DNA from: Sphingobacterium sp.
GTDB lineage: Bacteria; Bacteroidota; Bacteroidia; Sphingobacteriales; Sphingobacteriaceae
Length of the DNA: 8,640 nt
Assembly: GCA_030146225.1 (NCBI GenBank)
Contig: JASLCA010000354.1
Coordinates: forward strand, 1 to 8,640
Reading direction: 5' to 3'
Positions 6,192 through 8,640 of the stretch are shown here, one piece after another. The position numbers were made by a program, and so were the translations under genes. Below the pieces are notes generated by a model. The model did not search any database, was not told the DNA's origin, and saw nothing but the letters and a program-made list of their open reading frames with translations. Each line of letters starts with the position of its first letter. Position 1 is the first letter of the stretch.

Positions 6192-6250
6192 CAAAGGTAA
6201 ACTAAATGTTTTTATAAACAAAGATAATTCTCATTTAATAAAAAATCAAC
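6192..6250 (-). promoter_or_regulatory. Promoter(s) of the helicase-csp transcript
   Basis: On the minus strand TTTG (6222-6219), a 19-base spacer and TACCTTTG (6199-6192) match the Bacteroidota -33/-7 consensus in sequence and spacing. An overlapping second candidate uses TATCTTTG (6226-6219) as its -7 box with GTTG (6250-6247) about 20 bases upstream. Either start (about 6185 or 6213) would leave more than 200 bases of untranslated leader before the ATG at 5972. Confidence 0.65.
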
Positions 6251-6463
6251 CCGTCTGGATTTTGTGTGCTGAAGATCAAGTCTTGGGTGTTCTATATTGG
6301 TCTACTTGGTCTTTGAGGAATAGCCTCAGTGGGCTTATTTGGGAGCCCACTTAACTCATACTTAGCTAATATTTAATACTAATATATATAGGTTAGCAAA
6401 TAGCGCCTCTTATACGCTTGATTTTAAGTTGTATAGCGGTTCTGTTGCGAATGCGGAATAAAC
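6227..6463. other. Intergenic DNA between divergent helicase and thrS promoters, with two adjacent hairpins
   Basis: No gene is convincing here. Two stem-loops stand side by side: TGAGG pairs with CCTCA (6314-6328, loop AATAG), and AGTGGGCT pairs with AGCCCACT (6328-6351, 8 bp, loop TATTTGGG). Neither is followed by a T tract on either strand, and no transcript is known to end here. The segment after 6352 is plain AT-rich DNA without visible structure. Confidence 0.55.
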
Positions 6464-6494
6464 TTTACTTTCTTAAAGATATTGGGTATCTTTG
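6464..6494 (+). promoter_or_regulatory. Promoter of thrS
   Basis: The -7 box TATCTTTG (6487-6494) matches TAnnTTTG exactly and is followed by CA, as is common in this phylum. A weak -33 box TTTA (6464-6467) stands 19 bases upstream. Transcription would begin near 6500, giving a leader of about 85 bases. Confidence 0.65.
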
Positions 6495-6502
6495 CATAAG
6501 CT

Positions 6503-6542
6503 TTACAGTTAATTTACAGAGTTGTAATTTGTGTAGCTGTAA
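6503..6542 (+). promoter_or_regulatory. thrS: thrS leader with competing stems
   Basis: TTACAG occurs twice (6503-6508 and 6514-6519), and a single complement CTGTAA lies at 6537-6542. Only one copy can pair at a time, with loops of 28 or 17 bases. The loop contains UUGUGU. The thrS of E. coli is repressed by its own product binding leader stems that mimic the tRNA-Thr anticodon arm. Whether this leader does anything comparable is untested, and the stems are short. Confidence 0.3.
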
Positions 6543-6586
6543 GTGTTTGCTAATTAAATTTTTAATAAATAAAATCATATTTGTAG

Positions 6587-8512
6587 ATGATTAACATTAC
6601 ATTACCTGACGGCTCAGTACGTCAGTTCGAAAAAGGTACTACTGCGATGCAGGTTGCCTTATCTATATCAGAAGGCTTAGCAAGAAATGTATTGGCTGCC
6701 GAAGTTAATGGCGAAGTTTGGGATGCTTCTCGTGCGATCGAGGATGATTCCAGCATTAAGCTCTTGACTTGGAATGATGAAAAGGGGAAATCCACATTCT
6801 GGCATTCTTCTGCTCACCTATTGGCTGAGGCATTGGAGGCTTTGTATCCAGGCGTTAAGTTTGGGATTGGTCCAGCTATTGAAACTGGGTTTTACTATGA
6901 TGTAGACTTTGGTGAGACAGAGTTTTCTTCAGACGATTTCAAATTGATTGAAGATAAAATGCTGGAGTTGGCTAAGCAGAAACAAGTTTTTGCAAGGCAG
7001 GCTGTTTCCAAAGCAGATGCTTTAGCTTATTTCGAGACCAAAGGGGATGAGTATAAGCTAGACTTAATCAAGGATCTTGAAGATGGAAAGATTACTTTCT
7101 ATTCACAAGGTGAGTTTACGGACTTATGTCGTGGACCACATATTCCAAACACGGGCTTTATTAAGGCCATTAAATTGACCAATGTAGCTGGTGCGTATTG
7201 GAGAGGTGATGAAACCCGTAAACAGCTTACACGTATTTATGGTGTGACTTTTCCAAAGGCCTCTGAACTGACTGAATACTTAAAGTTTATTGAGGAAGCT
7301 AAGAAGCGTGACCACCGTAAGTTGGGCAAGGAGCTGGAACTATTTGCTTTTTCTGAGAAGGTAGGTGCAGGTTTACCTTTGTGGTTGCCTAAAGGCGCTG
7401 CTTTACGTCAGAAGCTAATGGATTTCTTACAACGCGCACAACTGCAAGCTGGCTATGAGCCCGTAGTTACCCCGCATATCGGACATAAACAACTTTATGT
7501 GACTTCGGGTCACTATGAGAAATATGGTGCAGACGCTTTTCAACCTATTCATACACCAGTTGAAGGGGAGGAGTTCTTCTTAAAACCGATGAACTGTCCG
7601 CACCACTGTGAAATCTATAAAACTAAGCCTCGCTCGTACAAGGATTTGCCGGTACGTTTTGCAGAGTTTGGAACAGTTTATAGATACGAACAATCGGGAG
7701 AGTTGCATGGATTGACACGCGTGCGTGGCTTTACACAAGATGATGCCCACTTGTTTTGTAGACCAGATCAGGTTAAAGAAGAGTTTAAAAAAGTAATTGA
7801 TCTGGTACTTTATGTTTTTGGCGCCTTAGGCTTTACGGATTATACCGCGCAGGTATCCTTACGTGATCCTGAGAATCGCAGCAAATACATAGGAAGTGAT
7901 GAGAATTGGGCTTTGGCTGAGTCGGCAATTATTGAGGCCGCAGCTGAGAAGGAGTTGAAGACAGTCGTAGAGTATGGCGAAGCGGCATTTTACGGTCCTA
8001 AGCTTGACTTTATGGTCAAGGATGCATTGGGTCGTAGATGGCAGCTCGGAACGATTCAAGTAGATTACAATCTGCCTGAGCGTTTTGAACTTGAGTATAC
8101 AGGAAGCGACAATCAAAAGCATCGTCCAGTAATGATTCACCGTGCACCATTTGGTTCATTGGAGCGTTTTATTGCTGTTCTTATCGAGCATTGTGCGGGA
8201 CAGTTCCCGTTATGGCTTGCGCCTGAGCAGTTTATCATCCTGCCTGTGTCAGAAAAATATGAAGAATATGCGAAAAACCTTTTGGAATCGTTAAATAATT
8301 CCGATATTCGCGGACTGATCGATCATCGTGACGAGAAGGTCGGTCGTAAAATTCGTGATGCTGAAGTAAAAAAGTTGCCTTACATGCTTATTGTAGGGGA
8401 AAAGGAAATGGAAAGCGGTACAGTTTCTGTACGTAAACACGGGTCGGTTGACCTAGGCGCCATGACCGCTGAAGATTTTAGAGAAGTATTAATTAAAGAA
8501 ATAACCGTTTAA
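6587..8512 (+). CDS. thrS: Threonyl-tRNA synthetase
   Basis: This cytoplasmic enzyme charges tRNA-Thr with threonine and edits mischarged Ser-tRNA-Thr. At 641 residues it is full length. The order is: TGS domain (1-61, from INITLPDGSVRQF), then the editing domain with HSSAH (His73, His77) and CRGPH (Cys181, His185), then the class II catalytic core. Zinc and substrate ligands are present: Cys337 in MNCPHH, His388 in DDAHLF, His518 in MIHRAPFGS. Motif 2 is RFAEFGTVYRYE (357-368) and motif 3 is GSLERF (523-528). The C-terminal anticodon-binding domain starts near 545 (APEQFIILPVS). The start fits the TGS domain exactly, with no Shine-Dalgarno site. infC follows 10 bases after the stop, the usual translation operon. 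Confidence 0.98.
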   Translation: MINITLPDGSVRQFEKGTTAMQVALSISEGLARNVLAAEVNGEVWDASRAIEDDSSIKLLTWNDEKGKSTFWHSSAHLLAEALEALYPGVKFGIGPAIETGFYYDVDFGETEFSSDDFKLIEDKMLELAKQKQVFARQAVSKADALAYFETKGDEYKLDLIKDLEDGKITFYSQGEFTDLCRGPHIPNTGFIKAIKLTNVAGAYWRGDETRKQLTRIYGVTFPKASELTEYLKFIEEAKKRDHRKLGKELELFAFSEKVGAGLPLWLPKGAALRQKLMDFLQRAQLQAGYEPVVTPHIGHKQLYVTSGHYEKYGADAFQPIHTPVEGEEFFLKPMNCPHHCEIYKTKPRSYKDLPVRFAEFGTVYRYEQSGELHGLTRVRGFTQDDAHLFCRPDQVKEEFKKVIDLVLYVFGALGFTDYTAQVSLRDPENRSKYIGSDENWALAESAIIEAAAEKELKTVVEYGEAAFYGPKLDFMVKDALGRRWQLGTIQVDYNLPERFELEYTGSDNQKHRPVMIHRAPFGSLERFIAVLIEHCAGQFPLWLAPEQFIILPVSEKYEEYAKNLLESLNNSDIRGLIDHRDEKVGRKIRDAEVKKLPYMLIVGEKEMESGTVSVRKHGSVDLGAMTAEDFREVLIKEITV

Positions 8513-8522
8513 TTTTAAACAT

Positions 8523-8640
8523 TTGGCATTAAAAAGATCGAGTGGTCCAAGACCACCAATGAGAAAGAAAGAACCAGATCACCGCATTAACGAGCTTATT
8601 AGGGTGCCTGAGGTGCGTTTAGTAGGTGATAATGTTGAGC
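8523..8640 (+). CDS. infC: Translation initiation factor IF-3 (first 39 codons, cut by window edge)
   Basis: IF3 binds the 30S subunit, prevents premature 50S joining and rejects incorrect start codons. The frame reads ALKRSSGPRPPMRKKEPDHR, then INELIRVPEVRLVGDNVE, which is the start of the IF3 N-terminal domain. The favoured start is TTG at 8523: an in-frame stop (TAA at 8502-8504) lies just upstream, and no ATG occurs before 8559. The ATG at 8559 (Met13) would lose the basic N-terminal extension that Bacteroidota IF3 proteins usually have. A rare start codon on infC fits the known autocontrol of this gene, in which IF3 discriminates against its own non-AUG start (AUU in E. coli). The gene is 10 bases after thrS and the two are presumably co-transcribed. 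Confidence 0.93.
   Translation, partial: MALKRSSGPRPPMRKKEPDHRINELIRVPEVRLVGDNVE

Noticed and set aside
6142..6354. 70-codon plus-strand ORF with a purine-rich stretch (GAGAGAGAAG) before its ATG
   Set aside because: It overlaps the helicase promoter on the other strand, ends inside the orphan hairpin, resembles no family I know, and lacks a TAnnTTTG promoter. Clear Shine-Dalgarno sites are not the rule in this phylum.
1..8640. Mobile elements, CRISPR arrays, tRNA or rRNA genes, phage or defence systems
   Set aside because: I looked for regularly spaced repeats, terminal inverted repeats with transposase frames, cloverleaf-like segments and defence-type motifs, and saw none. The window is mostly conserved core genes.

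Overview
The window reads as chromosomal DNA of a member of the Bacteroidota, most likely the Sphingobacteriaceae (Sphingobacterium or Pedobacter type). Three things point there: the protein families (type B succinate dehydrogenase/fumarate reductase with a b558-type cytochrome, a Lys-rich cold-shock-domain protein, a Porin_O/P barrel), A-rich leaders without clear Shine-Dalgarno sites, and promoters of the Bacteroidota -33/-7 type (TTTG, then TAnnTTTG). The genus is an inference from the look of the proteins, not from a search.

Positions 1-3520 (minus strand) form a tightly packed unit. In transcription order it is an outer-membrane porin, a 12-TM-class DASS/CitT-type di- or tricarboxylate transporter, the cytochrome b subunit SdhC, and the start of the flavoprotein SdhA/FrdA, which runs off the left edge. 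Gaps are 34, 12 and 8 bases. The set links outer-membrane entry, inner-membrane transport and the succinate/fumarate redox enzyme. It could serve uptake and oxidation of C4-dicarboxylates, or fumarate respiration with succinate export.

Positions 3521-4052 are a divergent intergenic region. It holds a 39-base imperfect hairpin, a GC-rich core in otherwise AT-rich DNA, and the promoter and leader of the next gene.

Positions 4053-5972 are an RNA-chaperone block. A plus-strand gene for a basic, Lys-rich protein with a divergent cold-shock domain converges on a minus-strand pair: a DEAD-box RNA helicase followed by a classical 63-residue cold-shock protein. A near-perfect bidirectional terminator separates the two sides. 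The helicase gene has a consensus promoter about 215 bases upstream of its start, so its mRNA should carry a long leader. That leader contains at least three hairpins.

Positions 6587-8640 (plus strand) hold thrS (threonyl-tRNA synthetase, complete) followed 10 bases later by the first 39 codons of infC (translation initiation factor IF3). infC appears to start at a rare TTG codon. This is the start of the common thrS-infC(-rpmI-rplT) translation operon.

I saw no tRNA or rRNA gene, CRISPR array, insertion sequence or prophage. Most of the window is ordinary core genome. The points worth a second look are the gene content of the transport/SDH operon, the structured leaders, and the unexplained intergenic structures.
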